Source of the DNA: a bacterium | GTDB lineage: Bacteria; Bacteroidota; Bacteroidia; CAILMK01; JACPUW01 | Direction: 5' to 3' | Assembly: GCA_016124515.1 (NCBI GenBank) | Contig: WGNN01000106.1 | Span: forward strand, 1-46,250 | Length of the DNA: 46,250 bases | Position numbers and translations under genes: made by a program | Shown here: one piece after another, positions 24,473-33,530 of the stretch | Layout: each line of letters opens with the position of its first letter | How positions within the stretch are numbered: position 1 is the first letter of the stretch | The notes under the pieces: generated by a model | Databases searched by the model: none | What the model was told of the DNA's origin: nothing | What the model saw: the letters and a program-made list of their open reading frames with translations, nothing else

Positions 24473-25557
24473 CAGATGAGGATATTTAGGCTGAATCGTT
24501 GATCAATTTCCACCAGATTTTCCCAAACTTTATGGTAAATGGGAATTCCGTTTTTTTGTCGCTCCAGGCTTAGCAAATATTCTTTTTCGCCGGGAATAAA
24601 CACTTTATCTACGCCATTTGCGGGTTTCGAACCGGCAAATCGCTCTATCCATTTGTCCATGCGGGCGGTAAATTGTGGCAAATCCATAAAACCTTCAACT
24701 TGCCACACGCCTACAAAATGGCCAATTCCTTCGCCCACATTTTCTTCAATTTGGTTGAGAAAAGGAACGAAGGGCGGCACCCAGGGGCCAAAGTTGGCGC
24801 CACTCAATACGCCGGTCAATATATCTACCACACTTCCAAGGCCGTATCCCTTGTAGCTTGAATGCTCTAAATCGCTGCCCAGCGGAACCATACTGCCGCC
24901 TTCGGCCAAAATTTTCGGATTGGTAGTTGGCTCACCCTCTTTGTTTTGCGCATAGCCCAGCGGTATTTCAACGCCTTTACGAGCGGCTACTTCAAGCTTG
25001 CCATTGGCCACCACGGTGGTTGCCATGTCAAGTATAAAAGGGGACTTGTTGTGTGCCGGAAAACCATAACAAATTGGGTTGGTGCCCAACAAACGCTCCT
25101 TGCCGCCTGCCGGTGCCACCAAGGGGCTAGCATTGGTAAGCGAAAAAGCAATCATTCCTTTTTCAAGGGCTTTCATAATATGCCCTACCGCTACACCAAA
25201 ATGACTTGAATTCTTGACCGCAACCCAACCGGAGCCATATTTTTCTGCTTTTTCTATAGCCAGTTCCATCGCTTTGGTTCCCATGTGCAGGCCCAGTCCG
25301 CCATCGGCATTCAGCGTGGCAGTCGAAAATTTTTCGCGCTCCACAAATGGGTTTGCCTTGGGTTTTATTTTTCCGGCATCAACCAACCTTATGTAGCCGT
25401 GCAGCCGCGCGCAGCCATGCGATTCAATGCCACGGAGGTCAGATAGAACCAATACACGTGCGGCATTGCTGCTTTCTTCCTGACTGAAACCCAGCGCCAA
25501 AAAGGTGCTTTCTATAAAATGGTTGAGCTTTTTTTCTGCTATTATTTTATACTCCAT
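24472..25557 (-). CDS. Ldh family (malate/L-lactate/ureidoglycolate-type) dehydrogenase
   Basis: A 361-aa NAD(P)-dependent oxidoreductase of the YlbC/YiaK/ComC fold, distinct from classical LDH/MDH. Typical segments are LSDLRGIESHGCARLHGYIRL (about 50-70, catalytic His region), NSSHFGVAVGHIMKALEKG (about 116-134), TNPICYGFPA and LDMATTVVANGKLEVAARKG (about 176-195). Substrate is a 2-hydroxy acid or 2-oxo acid, not decidable here. It lies 5 bp downstream of a LutA-like Fe-S protein, which suggests lactate or glycolate oxidation, and overlaps the DUF2461 gene. Confidence 0.92.
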   Translation of the reverse strand: MEYKIIAEKKLNHFIESTFLALGFSQEESSNAARVLVLSDLRGIESHGCARLHGYIRLVDAGKIKPKANPFVEREKFSTATLNADGGLGLHMGTKAMELAIEKAEKYGSGWVAVKNSSHFGVAVGHIMKALEKGMIAFSLTNASPLVAPAGGKERLLGTNPICYGFPAHNKSPFILDMATTVVANGKLEVAARKGVEIPLGYAQNKEGEPTTNPKILAEGGSMVPLGSDLEHSSYKGYGLGSVVDILTGVLSGANFGPWVPPFVPFLNQIEENVGEGIGHFVGVWQVEGFMDLPQFTARMDKWIERFAGSKPANGVDKVFIPGEKEYLLSLERQKNGIPIYHKVWENLVEIDQRFSLNILI

Positions 25558-25562
25558 ATTAT

Positions 25563-26285
25563 TTAAAATCCTTGAGCCAACACTTCAGCAAGATGCATAA
25601 AACTGATGTTTCGACCCGACTTTTTTGTTATACTTTCAAAATGAAACAAGCAATTATAATCATTGCTCACCACCACCTCGGCTCCCGCCTTTTCATATAT
25701 ATCCATCAATTTATTAGCTCTTTCCACCGCTTCTGTTTCGTTGTTGGCAGCAAAATCGCCGCCGTAGCCGCAGCAAAAACCGGGTGCTTGTGTATGCACC
25801 AACTGCAAGCCTTTTACCATCTGCAACAATTGCAAGGGTTCGCTTTCCAAACCCAGGGTATTGAGCGAAAGGCAGTGGTGGTGGTAGGCTACTTTTTTAT
25901 TGAAAACCGATGGCAGCTCCTTCACTTTCAAGTCGTTGATTAAAAAATCACTCAACTCAAAAACGCGCGACTGCAAACCGCGGTACACATTGTGGTTTGA
26001 GGTATTTTTAAAAAAAGTATCATAAGAATTGGCTACCATATTGACACAGGCAGCCGAAGGTGCCACAATTTTGTTTTTTGAATTGAAATCCTCCAAAAAT
26101 TTCGTCGCTACTTCCTTGGTGCTTTCGCGGTGACCGCGGTAGTAACCGGGCATACCACAACAGGTTTGGTTGGGATTGTATTTCACTTCGCAATCTAGTT
26201 TTTCGAGCACTTTTACCATGCTCCAACCTACCGAAGGGAAAAACTGATCTATCATACAAGTTATAAAAATCTCAACCTGCTGCAT
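25563..26285 (-). CDS. LutA/YkgE-like (Fe-S)-binding oxidoreductase subunit
   Basis: A 240-aa protein with two cysteine-rich CCG domains: TCCGMPGYYRGH (about 41-52) and FCCGYGGDFA (about 173-182). It begins with VEIFITCMIDQFFPSVGW. This is the LutA/GlpC/HdrB-type module that coordinates an Fe-S cluster in lactate and glycolate oxidation complexes. LutB and LutC are not adjacent. The next gene, 5 bp downstream, is an Ldh-family dehydrogenase. It starts 3 bp after the pseudouridine synthase stop, so it shares its transcript. Confidence 0.9.
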   Translation of the reverse strand: MQQVEIFITCMIDQFFPSVGWSMVKVLEKLDCEVKYNPNQTCCGMPGYYRGHRESTKEVATKFLEDFNSKNKIVAPSAACVNMVANSYDTFFKNTSNHNVYRGLQSRVFELSDFLINDLKVKELPSVFNKKVAYHHHCLSLNTLGLESEPLQLLQMVKGLQLVHTQAPGFCCGYGGDFAANNETEAVERANKLMDIYEKAGAEVVVSNDYNCLFHFESITKKSGRNISFMHLAEVLAQGF

Positions 26286-26288
26286 AAA

Positions 26289-27329
26289 TTATAATTTTTG
26301 TTGGTAACTGCCTGCAAAATTTCTGAACCGTTCCTGAGCTTCAGCAATATCGGCGGGCAAGGCTTGTTCAAAATGCATGTATTTGCCAGTGTGCGGATGG
26401 GTAAATCCCAAAACGCCGGCGTGCAAAGCCTGTCGCGGCAATATTTTAAAGGTATTTTCTATAAAAGTTTTGAACCTGTTGAAGGAGGTAAAGGAAGTAA
26501 TAACATCGCCACCGTATGCCGCATCGTTAAAGAGCTGATGCCCCAAATGTTTGAAATGCGCCCTGATTTGGTGGGTTCTACCCGTTTCAAGTGTGCACGA
26601 AACGGCGGTGGCAAAACCGTAGCGCTCCAATACCTTGTAATGCGTAATGGCGCGTTTGCCTTCTTCCTCGTTTTGGGTCACAGCCACCAGTTTTCTATCG
26701 CGCGGGCTTCGGGCTAAAAAATTGTCAATAGTACCCGCATCTTCCTTCACATTGCCCCATACAAGTGCAAAATACGTACGGTCAATGGTGTGGTAAAAAA
26801 ACTGATTGGCAAGGTGCGTCATGCTTTCTTCGGTTTTGGCAATAACCAAAAGTCCTGAAGTGTCTTTGTCAATTCGGTGCACGAGCCCGGGGCGTGGATT
26901 TTCTGACTGAAAGCCCGGCAAATTGCTGAAATGATGCACCAAACCATTTACCAAGGTACCGCTGTAGTTGCCATAACCCGGGTGCACCACCATACCCGGC
27001 GCCTTGTTTACCACTATTACGTGGTCGTCTTCATATACAAAATCGAGGTCAAGTTCCTGCGGAATCAACTCTTTGTTGCGCGGTGGATGCGGCAAAACCA
27101 CGGTAACCACATCGCCCCCTTTGATGCGGTAATTTTGCTTAACAGCTATATTGTTTACCCGTATAAAACCGTTTTTGCTTGCATTCTGAATACGGTTTCT
27201 TGAAGCATTCAACAGCCTGTTTGACAAAAACTTATCTATACGCAAAGGCCCTTGGTTGGGGTCGGCTTCTACCCGGTAATGCTCATAAAACTCATCGTCG
27301 CTGCCGTGTCGGCTTTCCAAGTTGGTCAT
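26289..27329 (-). CDS. RluA/RluD family pseudouridine synthase
   Basis: A 346-aa RNA modification enzyme. An N-terminal S4 RNA-binding domain (about 28-80, RIDKFLSNRLLNASRNRIQN...) is followed by the catalytic domain with GLVHRIDKDTSGLLVIAKT, whose Asp in HRIDKDTSG is the nucleophile, and ETGRTHQIRAHFKHLGH. It probably makes pseudouridines in 23S rRNA, as RluD does, although the exact target is uncertain. It is first in a five-gene minus-strand operon with metabolic and uncharacterised genes. A TAATTTTG promoter element ends only 5 bp before its ATG, suggesting a leaderless or near-leaderless mRNA. Confidence 0.93.
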   Translation of the reverse strand: MTNLESRHGSDDEFYEHYRVEADPNQGPLRIDKFLSNRLLNASRNRIQNASKNGFIRVNNIAVKQNYRIKGGDVVTVVLPHPPRNKELIPQELDLDFVYEDDHVIVVNKAPGMVVHPGYGNYSGTLVNGLVHHFSNLPGFQSENPRPGLVHRIDKDTSGLLVIAKTEESMTHLANQFFYHTIDRTYFALVWGNVKEDAGTIDNFLARSPRDRKLVAVTQNEEEGKRAITHYKVLERYGFATAVSCTLETGRTHQIRAHFKHLGHQLFNDAAYGGDVITSFTSFNRFKTFIENTFKILPRQALHAGVLGFTHPHTGKYMHFEQALPADIAEAQERFRNFAGSYQQKL

Positions 27330-27333
27330 GCCG

Positions 27334-27341
27334 CAAAATTA
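27334..27341 (-). promoter_or_regulatory. TAnnTTTG -7 element for the pseudouridine synthase operon
   Basis: The minus strand reads TAATTTTG, ending 5 bp before the ATG at 27329. If used, transcription would start almost at the start codon. The divergent adhesin element is at 27391. Confidence 0.4.
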
Positions 27342-27390
27342 CCGTTACACATCAAAATGGCTGTAAGGCAGGAGGGCATAGTTTTTTTGC

Positions 27391-27398
27391 TACTTTTG
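27391..27398 (+). promoter_or_regulatory. TAnnTTTG -7 element for the giant adhesin
   Basis: TACTTTTG lies 18 bp before the ATG at 27416. It overlaps a perfect hairpin TTTTGGC-TTT-GCCAAAA (27394-27410), so the -7 element itself lies partly in the left arm. Confidence 0.45.
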
Positions 27399-27410
27399 GC
27401 TTTGCCAAAA
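27394..27410 (+). promoter_or_regulatory. 7-3-7 hairpin directly upstream of adhesin start
   Basis: TTTTGGC (27394-27400), loop TTT, GCCAAAA (27404-27410); the ATG follows 5 bp later. It could be an operator or an RNA hairpin covering the ribosome binding region. Confidence 0.35.
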
Positions 27411-27415
27411 TAACC

Positions 27416-30400
27416 ATGTTGTTGACCCCGAAAATGCGCATTCCTTTTTTGTTGGCCATCGTTTGCTGGTCTTTTCTTTGGTCGAAACCCGCTGTGGCCG
27501 CAGGCAAATTTGTTGTTGATTCCGTAGCCACAAAACAGCTGACCGACAGCATGTTTGCCGGACAAACCGATGCCAAGATCATTGCCTTCATGGTTTATTT
27601 GAGCGGTATTTCGAGCAACGATACCGTTTATGCCAAAGATTTTTCATTCAACCTGAAAGCGAAGAAAACTGCCGAAATTTTGAGGGCAAGGCTGTTTGCC
27701 ACAGCTCAAACTTATGTACCCACCCAAGCTCTTGCTGTACAAGCTTTTGCCGCAAAAGACCATCCGGGCGCAGCGCTTTTGCTTACCGATAGCGTTGCCC
27801 TGCAAAACGGGCTCAATTGTTTTGTGCTATGCTTTGATATTTCGAGCAAAGTGCAATTCGGCGCTTGGTTCGACGCTGAGTTGCGCTCCTTGAAAGTGGG
27901 TAGAAAAAACATAAATCCGGCCAAGGGGAATCCGAAGGGCGAACGCTATGTGGCCGCAAAGCCCTGGAATTTAAGCTGCCCGGTCACAAAAACATCATTG
28001 AGCAACTACCAAGTGGGGCCAACCAAAGTCCAAATCAACCAATTTACCCACTACAGTACCAACGATTCCATTCAAAGTATTATAAAAAAACCAATCAATA
28101 TTCTCAAAAACGACAGCTTGCATGTAACGGTACGAGCAGGTTCATTTTTTGATGAAACCATACATATTTGGATAGATTGGAACGGCGATGGCTATTGGAC
28201 AGAAAGCGAAAAAGTATTTACATCAGCCCGTCTGAACGCATCTGAAACCACATCAACTACCCTGGTAAGCCCCTGCGGAGTGGCGGCAGGTCTTAAAAAA
28301 ATGCGCATTATTGGCGAATATTATAGCTATTCGATAAGCGACCCTTGTGCAAGCCTTGCTTATGGTTCCGCAGAAGATTATTATCTATGGCTCCGGGCTG
28401 AAGACAGTCTTAAAGCTACATTCAGCACCGATACATTGGTTTATGACCATGATTTGGCCAACTTGAATAACCTGAGCTTTTCATCATATAAAAACACCAA
28501 ATACCTATGGGACCTGAACCACGATGGCGTTTTTGATACAAGCTGTTTCAACTTGAACTATATACCCAAAATTACCGGTAAAAACATAATAACCATGCAA
28601 GCCTTGGCCGAAAGCTGCGATAACAGTACTGTAATTACAAGGCAGTTTTCAGATAGTTTTATTACATCACCCATTACGCAAAAGCCTGTTGCACATTTTA
28701 TTGCTGACAAAAACTACCTGATGCCCGGCGAAAAGGTGGCCCTATTTGACAATTCAGAAAATGGGGTGGAAAGCAGAAAGTGGGTTATTTTGCCCGAAAT
28801 AGTAGATGGAAAAAAATGTTTTGAATACCTGAGTGGAAGTGCTGAAAATGCCCGACCAATAATTAGTTTCAGCCAAACAGGGAAATATACACTTGCACTA
28901 TTGGTAAAAAACAAAATGGGTGAAGACAAACTTTGTGAAGTTAATTATTTTGAAGTAGCCACCCCCTACACCAAGCACCAAAGCAGCAGCTACCTAAGCG
29001 ATACACTGCGCGATAATTTTGGGATAATTTACGATGGTGGCGGAGCAACAGGGAGCTATGAAAACAATGATTTTCAAAATGTTGTGATTAAACCACGATG
29101 TGGCGGCCAATTGCAATTGGAACTGAATTTTATTGACCTGAACGCCTACCACTATGGAACCAACCCGGGCGATTTATTGAAAATATATGACGGCATAAAC
29201 AGTACAGATAGTGCCGTACACGCAAAATACGGCTATAATGGCGGATTTACTTCATTGGATGGTTTGCCTTTATCTCCCGGAAACTACCTGACAAAAAGTG
29301 GCAAAGCAAAAATTGAATTTACCTCAGATGCCGTTGCACAGGCCGATGGCTATGAAATAACCTATACCGTGCTGCCTTTCAACACTAAAAAGCCACAGAT
29401 AAAAATTATAGCTCCCGACACAGTCTTTCTGCACAGCAGCGCTAATATAAGCTGTGACAATGGCGACAAGTTTGTGTCAACAATATGGGATTTTAATAAT
29501 GATGGCATTCCTGACGCGGTAGGAAAAGCAGTTGCATACGCTTGGCACAAAACCGGTTTGCAACAAGTAAGGCTTATAACCAAACAATGTGGACGACAAG
29601 ATACTTTTATTAAAAATGTGTTGGTGGTAAAACCCCTAACGGCACCAAAGGCACGTTTTGCAGCTATCTACCGAACCATAGAGCTGCGCGACACGGCTTT
29701 TATTATGAATAAAAGTAAAAATGGCCCCACGCAATTCAAGTGGAAAACAGACAGGCAAACTGCTGTAAATTTTGTGGACAACAGCAGCGATACGAGCAAA
29801 GATATAGCTCTTGCCTTTGATTCATTAGGATTTTATGGCATCAAACTCAGCTGTCGCAATGCGCTGGGTGGCGATAGCCTTACTATAAAAAAGTACATCA
29901 GGGTCAGGAATTTTTGCATTCCTTCGGTGGTTTCAAGTCTGGGCGATTTAGGTATTTCATCCTTTAGTTTGTACGATGCTGAAGGCAACCAACTTATTAC
30001 ACAAAAAAGTGATGAAAATGCAGGCTATACCAACTTTGCTTATTCCAAAAAAGCAACATTGACCAAGGGCGAAAAATATATAGTAAAAATTGAGAGAAAA
30101 ACTACCAACTACCCCATGCAAAGAGCGGTTTGGATAGATATGGATGGCGACGGCAATTTTGATCCGAACGAAATGATCCTTTCTGAACCCTCCTCAAAAA
30201 CAAAGATTTATATCGATTCATTTGTGCTTGATACAGCTTGTGCCAATGGATTGAGCAGGATACGAATTGGCACCAATACGGCTGGAAAAACAGACTACGG
30301 CTGCGGTCCGCATTTGTCGGGCGAGTTTGAAGACTATGGCCTTATTATAACTAAAGACAAAGAAGCGCCGCAGTTGAAACTCATGGGAGCCGACACGCTG

Positions 30401-31810
30401 TACCTTGAAAAATGCCGCCCATACCGCGAATATGGCGCAACGGCTGTGGACAATGTTGACGGCAAACTGGATAAAAAAATACTAATAAACGGCAAAGTAA
30501 CAGTGGATTCGCCCGGCACTTATTTGCTGCAATACACGGTAGCTGACTCAAATGGCAATGTAGCCAAAGCAAACAGAATCATAATAGTTACACCTGATTC
30601 AACCCAACCTGCAATACAACTGAAAGGTAAAAAATATGATACCGTGGCCGTATTCAAAACATACACCGACCCCGGATTTGCGGCTAACGACAGTTGCAGC
30701 GGCATTGTTGCAAGTTATTCCAAAAGCTATGTAAACACATCAAAAACAAACACTTACCCCATTTACTATACAACCATTGATGGAGCAGGCAACAAAGATT
30801 CTATTAGAAGGTGGGTTACCGTGGTTGATACCACCGCCCCTTTGTTTTCATTTTCGCCTGACAAAGACAGCGTATATACCGAAGTGAATGAAAGCTATAT
30901 AGACAGTGCCTGGCGTGTGAGTGACAATTACGATAAATCACCTAAAGTAATAATAACGGGAATTGTAAACACCGAGGCACTTGATACGTTTCAACTCTCC
31001 TACACTGCCATTGATTCTGCCGGAAACAGTTCGAAAACAGCCAATCGCGTGGTGATAGTACGCGATAGCAAAGCGCCGTTATTGTTGCTGCCGCTACATA
31101 AACTCGAGGTGGAAGTAGGGAATAAAATAAAGCTGCCTGAACCGTGGATAAAGGACAATTTTGACATTAACCCCCTATTACAAATAATTGGAACCTATAA
31201 TACCAACAAAACCGGAAACTACACCATACAATTTGTGGCAAGCGATTTTAGCGGAAATATATCGGACACAGCCCTGCTTGAAATTAAGGTAGTTGACCTA
31301 ACAAAACCAAATGTAAAACTCATTAAAGCACCATTTATAACACACTGTCGCTGGCAATCATTTTTTGATCCGGGCATAATCGCTACCGACAATTATAATG
31401 ACTCAACTGAGTTGGCTGTTTCGGTGGAATATGTGAACAGCAGTGAGCAGCCTATCGATACGGCCCAAATGGTTCAAAGTGAAGGATATTATACCGCCAT
31501 CTACACCGCCACCGACCAAGCGGGCAACAGCAGCAAAATTGTGAGAACCATACACATTATGCATTGCGAGACTGGAATGAACGATTTCAACACAACAGAT
31601 TTACAGATTTACCCCAATCCATCAAGGGGCCTTTTCTATATAAAAAGCAAGGCAGATTTGTTGACATACCAAGTATTTAACAGCACGGGTGAATTGGTTG
31701 CAACAGGTAGAAATGCGACAATAAACCTAACTTCTTTTGCTGATGGATTGTATTATGTGAAAGTTTACACGAAAAACGCCCAATCATTTACCAAAATCAT
31801 CAAACAATAA
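27416..31810 (+). CDS. giant T9SS-secreted adhesin (GEVED, PKD, CUB, Ig-like, sorting domain)
   Basis: 1464 aa from the ATG at 27416. The frame runs 79 codons further upstream through the pseudouridine synthase start and is rejected there. A signal peptide ends near PAVAAG. In order: GEVED-type domain (about 238-325, WIDWNGDGYWTESEK), PKD-like domains (about 340-515), CUB-like domain (about 520-655, DGGGATGSYENNDF...LKIYDG), more PKD-like domains (about 660-830), a second GEVED domain (about 838-978, WIDMDGDGNFDPNE...GEFEDYGL), about five DUF5011/HYR-like Ig repeats (about 986-1380, with AVDNVDG and TAIDSAGNSSK) and a type A T9SS sorting domain (about 1391-1464, IYPNPSRGLFYIKS). Expected location is the cell surface or medium. 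Confidence 0.92.
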   Translation: MLLTPKMRIPFLLAIVCWSFLWSKPAVAAGKFVVDSVATKQLTDSMFAGQTDAKIIAFMVYLSGISSNDTVYAKDFSFNLKAKKTAEILRARLFATAQTYVPTQALAVQAFAAKDHPGAALLLTDSVALQNGLNCFVLCFDISSKVQFGAWFDAELRSLKVGRKNINPAKGNPKGERYVAAKPWNLSCPVTKTSLSNYQVGPTKVQINQFTHYSTNDSIQSIIKKPINILKNDSLHVTVRAGSFFDETIHIWIDWNGDGYWTESEKVFTSARLNASETTSTTLVSPCGVAAGLKKMRIIGEYYSYSISDPCASLAYGSAEDYYLWLRAEDSLKATFSTDTLVYDHDLANLNNLSFSSYKNTKYLWDLNHDGVFDTSCFNLNYIPKITGKNIITMQALAESCDNSTVITRQFSDSFITSPITQKPVAHFIADKNYLMPGEKVALFDNSENGVESRKWVILPEIVDGKKCFEYLSGSAENARPIISFSQTGKYTLALLVKNKMGEDKLCEVNYFEVATPYTKHQSSSYLSDTLRDNFGIIYDGGGATGSYENNDFQNVVIKPRCGGQLQLELNFIDLNAYHYGTNPGDLLKIYDGINSTDSAVHAKYGYNGGFTSLDGLPLSPGNYLTKSGKAKIEFTSDAVAQADGYEITYTVLPFNTKKPQIKIIAPDTVFLHSSANISCDNGDKFVSTIWDFNNDGIPDAVGKAVAYAWHKTGLQQVRLITKQCGRQDTFIKNVLVVKPLTAPKARFAAIYRTIELRDTAFIMNKSKNGPTQFKWKTDRQTAVNFVDNSSDTSKDIALAFDSLGFYGIKLSCRNALGGDSLTIKKYIRVRNFCIPSVVSSLGDLGISSFSLYDAEGNQLITQKSDENAGYTNFAYSKKATLTKGEKYIVKIERKTTNYPMQRAVWIDMDGDGNFDPNEMILSEPSSKTKIYIDSFVLDTACANGLSRIRIGTNTAGKTDYGCGPHLSGEFEDYGLIITKDKEAPQLKLMGADTLYLEKCRPYREYGATAVDNVDGKLDKKILINGKVTVDSPGTYLLQYTVADSNGNVAKANRIIIVTPDSTQPAIQLKGKKYDTVAVFKTYTDPGFAANDSCSGIVASYSKSYVNTSKTNTYPIYYTTIDGAGNKDSIRRWVTVVDTTAPLFSFSPDKDSVYTEVNESYIDSAWRVSDNYDKSPKVIITGIVNTEALDTFQLSYTAIDSAGNSSKTANRVVIVRDSKAPLLLLPLHKLEVEVGNKIKLPEPWIKDNFDINPLLQIIGTYNTNKTGNYTIQFVASDFSGNISDTALLEIKVVDLTKPNVKLIKAPFITHCRWQSFFDPGIIATDNYNDSTELAVSVEYVNSSEQPIDTAQMVQSEGYYTAIYTATDQAGNSSKIVRTIHIMHCETGMNDFNTTDLQIYPNPSRGLFYIKSKADLLTYQVFNSTGELVATGRNATINLTSFADGLYYVKVYTKNAQSFTKIIKQ

Positions 31811-31847
31811 AAGATAGCGGATTGTCTAATTGTGCAAAGCGTTTTAT

Positions 31848-31969
31848 TATAAATTACAGAACGAGTCAAGAACAAGGCTTGCGAAAATTTGGATGATGGG
31901 AGTTTACTTTGTTAAATAACCGAATACAAATTGAGCATAACGAAGTTATCAGCTCCTTCTTGCAGACAG
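31848..31969. repeat. palindromic intergenic repeat, copy 3
   Basis: A diverged copy of the 2856-3123 element. It shares CAAGGCTTGCGAAAATTTGGAT, GGGAGTTTACTTTG and CATAACGAAG blocks and ends in TGCAGACAG. The left outer arm is degraded, so the start is approximate. Copy 4 follows after 21 bp. Confidence 0.7.
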
Positions 31970-31990
31970 TATTACATGCAAGGGATCTCA

Positions 31991-32112
31991 GTGTCTGATA
32001 AGAAAGGGTCAAGAACGAGGCTTGCGAAAATTTGGATGATGGGAGTTTACTTTGGTAAATGACCGAATACAAATTGAGCATAACGAAGTTATTGGCTCTT
32101 TCTTACAGACAC
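31991..32112. repeat. palindromic intergenic repeat, copy 4
   Basis: A 122-bp copy with intact outer arms GTGTCTG-TAAGAAAG and CTTTCTTA-CAGACAC. Inner AATTTG pairs with CAAATT, and the centre is TTTAC-TTTG-GTAAA. It ends 2 bp before the DUF58 stop codon, so it separates the convergent adhesin and DUF58 genes. Confidence 0.85.
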
Positions 32113-32114
32113 TA

Positions 32115-33032
32115 TTACATCATTTTTCGGCGACGCAATAGAAAAGGCAACAACACCTGCGCAAAACCATTGGAAATATCAGCCTCCACCAAATCAATTT
32201 CATATTGGGCGCATTTAAGCACCAGGTTTTTCCTAAACTGTGTTATGTAGTTCAAATATTGCTCTTTTACATCGGCGGGGTAAGCCTTTATGGTATGGCC
32301 GGTTTCCATGTCGATAAACCTGCGCGGTTCGTTGCTAAAACTAAAATCCAGTTCGCTCGCCTTATCAACCGTGTGGAAAAGCAGCACCTCGTGTTTGTTA
32401 TATTTTAGGTGTTGAAGCGCCGAAAACAGCTTCTCGCTGCTGTCTTCATTGTCCATCATATCGCTGAAAATAACCACCAATGAGCGACGGTGCATTATTT
32501 CGGCCAACTGATGAATGGCTTCTGCCGCAGCGGTGGTTTTGCTTTGTGCCGGTCGTTTCATTTGTGCTTCAAGCTGCGCATACATCATTTGTATATGGGT
32601 GTTGCTTGAGCGCGGTGGAAAGTAATTTTCCAGCTTATCGGCAAAAAGTGCAAGGCACGAGGCATCGCGCTGTTTTTTGAGCAAGTGCACGAGCGAGGCA
32701 GCGGCATAGATAGAAAAAAGCATCTTGTTTTTTTCTGCCGAAGGATAATACATTGACGAACTCACATCGAGCAGAATCTGACAGCGCAAGTTGGTTTCTT
32801 CTTCGTACTTTTTTACAAAAAGTTTGTCGGTACGCGCATACAATTTCCAGTCAATGTGTTTGGTGCTTTCGCCCTTGTTGTACAGCCTGTGCTCCGAAAA
32901 TTCAACTGAAAAACCATGAAACGGACTTTTGTGCAAGCCTACAATAAAGCCTTCAACAATTTGCTTTGCCAACAATTCAAGAGAGCCAAATTGCTCCAGT
33001 TGCTTATAATCTATTGCGGTAGTTGAATCCAA
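32115..33032 (-). CDS. DUF58 domain-containing protein
   Basis: A 305-aa cytoplasmic protein of the DUF58 family. It has GLHKSPFHGFSVEFSEHRLYNKG (about 33-55), the signature STKHIDWKLYARTDKLFVKKYEEET (about 57-81) and a VWA-like ILLDVSSSMYYPS (about 86-98) resembling a degenerate MIDAS. DUF58 proteins usually partner MoxR AAA+ ATPases and VWA/BatA proteins; none is in this window, so here it is isolated or its partners lie elsewhere. The 3' end touches the palindromic repeat. Confidence 0.9.
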   Translation of the reverse strand: MDSTTAIDYKQLEQFGSLELLAKQIVEGFIVGLHKSPFHGFSVEFSEHRLYNKGESTKHIDWKLYARTDKLFVKKYEEETNLRCQILLDVSSSMYYPSAEKNKMLFSIYAAASLVHLLKKQRDASCLALFADKLENYFPPRSSNTHIQMMYAQLEAQMKRPAQSKTTAAAEAIHQLAEIMHRRSLVVIFSDMMDNEDSSEKLFSALQHLKYNKHEVLLFHTVDKASELDFSFSNEPRRFIDMETGHTIKAYPADVKEQYLNYITQFRKNLVLKCAQYEIDLVEADISNGFAQVLLPFLLRRRKMM

Positions 33033-33155
33033 ACTTTGCAGCGTTTACAGGTTGAGGACAAAGTAACGGTGAAGCGGCTTAAAAATTGGCAAATATGGCG
33101 GATTGCTTTGGGTATAAAAGCTGTTAAAAAAAGCCGGGACTAACGGGCAAAAAAA

Positions 33156-33185
33156 AACCGCCCTCGAAATTAATCGAGAACGGTT
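33156..33185. terminator. bidirectional terminator after trxA
   Basis: AACCG-CC-CTCGA pairs with TCGAG-AA-CGGTT around AATTAA. An A-run lies on the left (a U-run for the minus-strand trxA transcript) and a T-run follows on the right. It ends the dnaE-trxA transcript. Confidence 0.85.
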
Positions 33186-33206
33186 TCCGCTTTTTTGAGT
33201 TTCTCT

Positions 33207-33524
33207 TTATGCTTCTACAAGCTTGTCAAGTTTTTGTTTCAAAATGGCTTTTGGCACCGCACCTACTTGTTTGTCAACCACTTTTCCGTCTTTAAAGAAA
33301 AGTATGGTAGGTATGTTGCGCACACCAAAATTTGAACCCGACATGTGGTTGTCCACGTCAAGTTTGCCAATTATTACCTTGCCGTCATATTCCTTCGCCA
33401 ACTCTTCTACCGTGGGAGCAATCATTAAACAAGGGCCGCACCATTGTGCCCAAAAATCAACCATAACGGGTTTTCCTGAATTTATGGTCTCCTGAAAATT
33501 TGCATCTGTTAATTCTAGTGCCAT
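33207..33524 (-). CDS. trxA: thioredoxin
   Basis: A 105-aa cytoplasmic thioredoxin of standard length. It has the active site FWAQWCGPC (W-C-G-P-C, about 27-31), the buried Asp in MVDFW, and the cis-Pro loop RNIPTILFF. It reduces protein disulfides, for example in ribonucleotide reductase. It starts 6 bp after the dnaE stop and is followed by a strong terminator, so it is the last gene of a dnaE-trxA operon, which couples DNA polymerase and the dNTP-supply reductant. Confidence 0.97.
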   Translation of the reverse strand: MALELTDANFQETINSGKPVMVDFWAQWCGPCLMIAPTVEELAKEYDGKVIIGKLDVDNHMSGSNFGVRNIPTILFFKDGKVVDKQVGAVPKAILKQKLDKLVEA

Positions 33525-33530
33525 TTCGTA

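Noticed and set aside
27179-27415. 79-codon N-terminal extension of the adhesin
   Set aside because: It is antisense to the pseudouridine synthase start, and the ATG at 27416 begins a proper signal peptide behind TACTTTTG.
33521-33530. CATTTCGTA word at the trxA start
   Set aside because: The CAT is the complement of the trxA start codon and there is no partner 21 bp away; a chance match.
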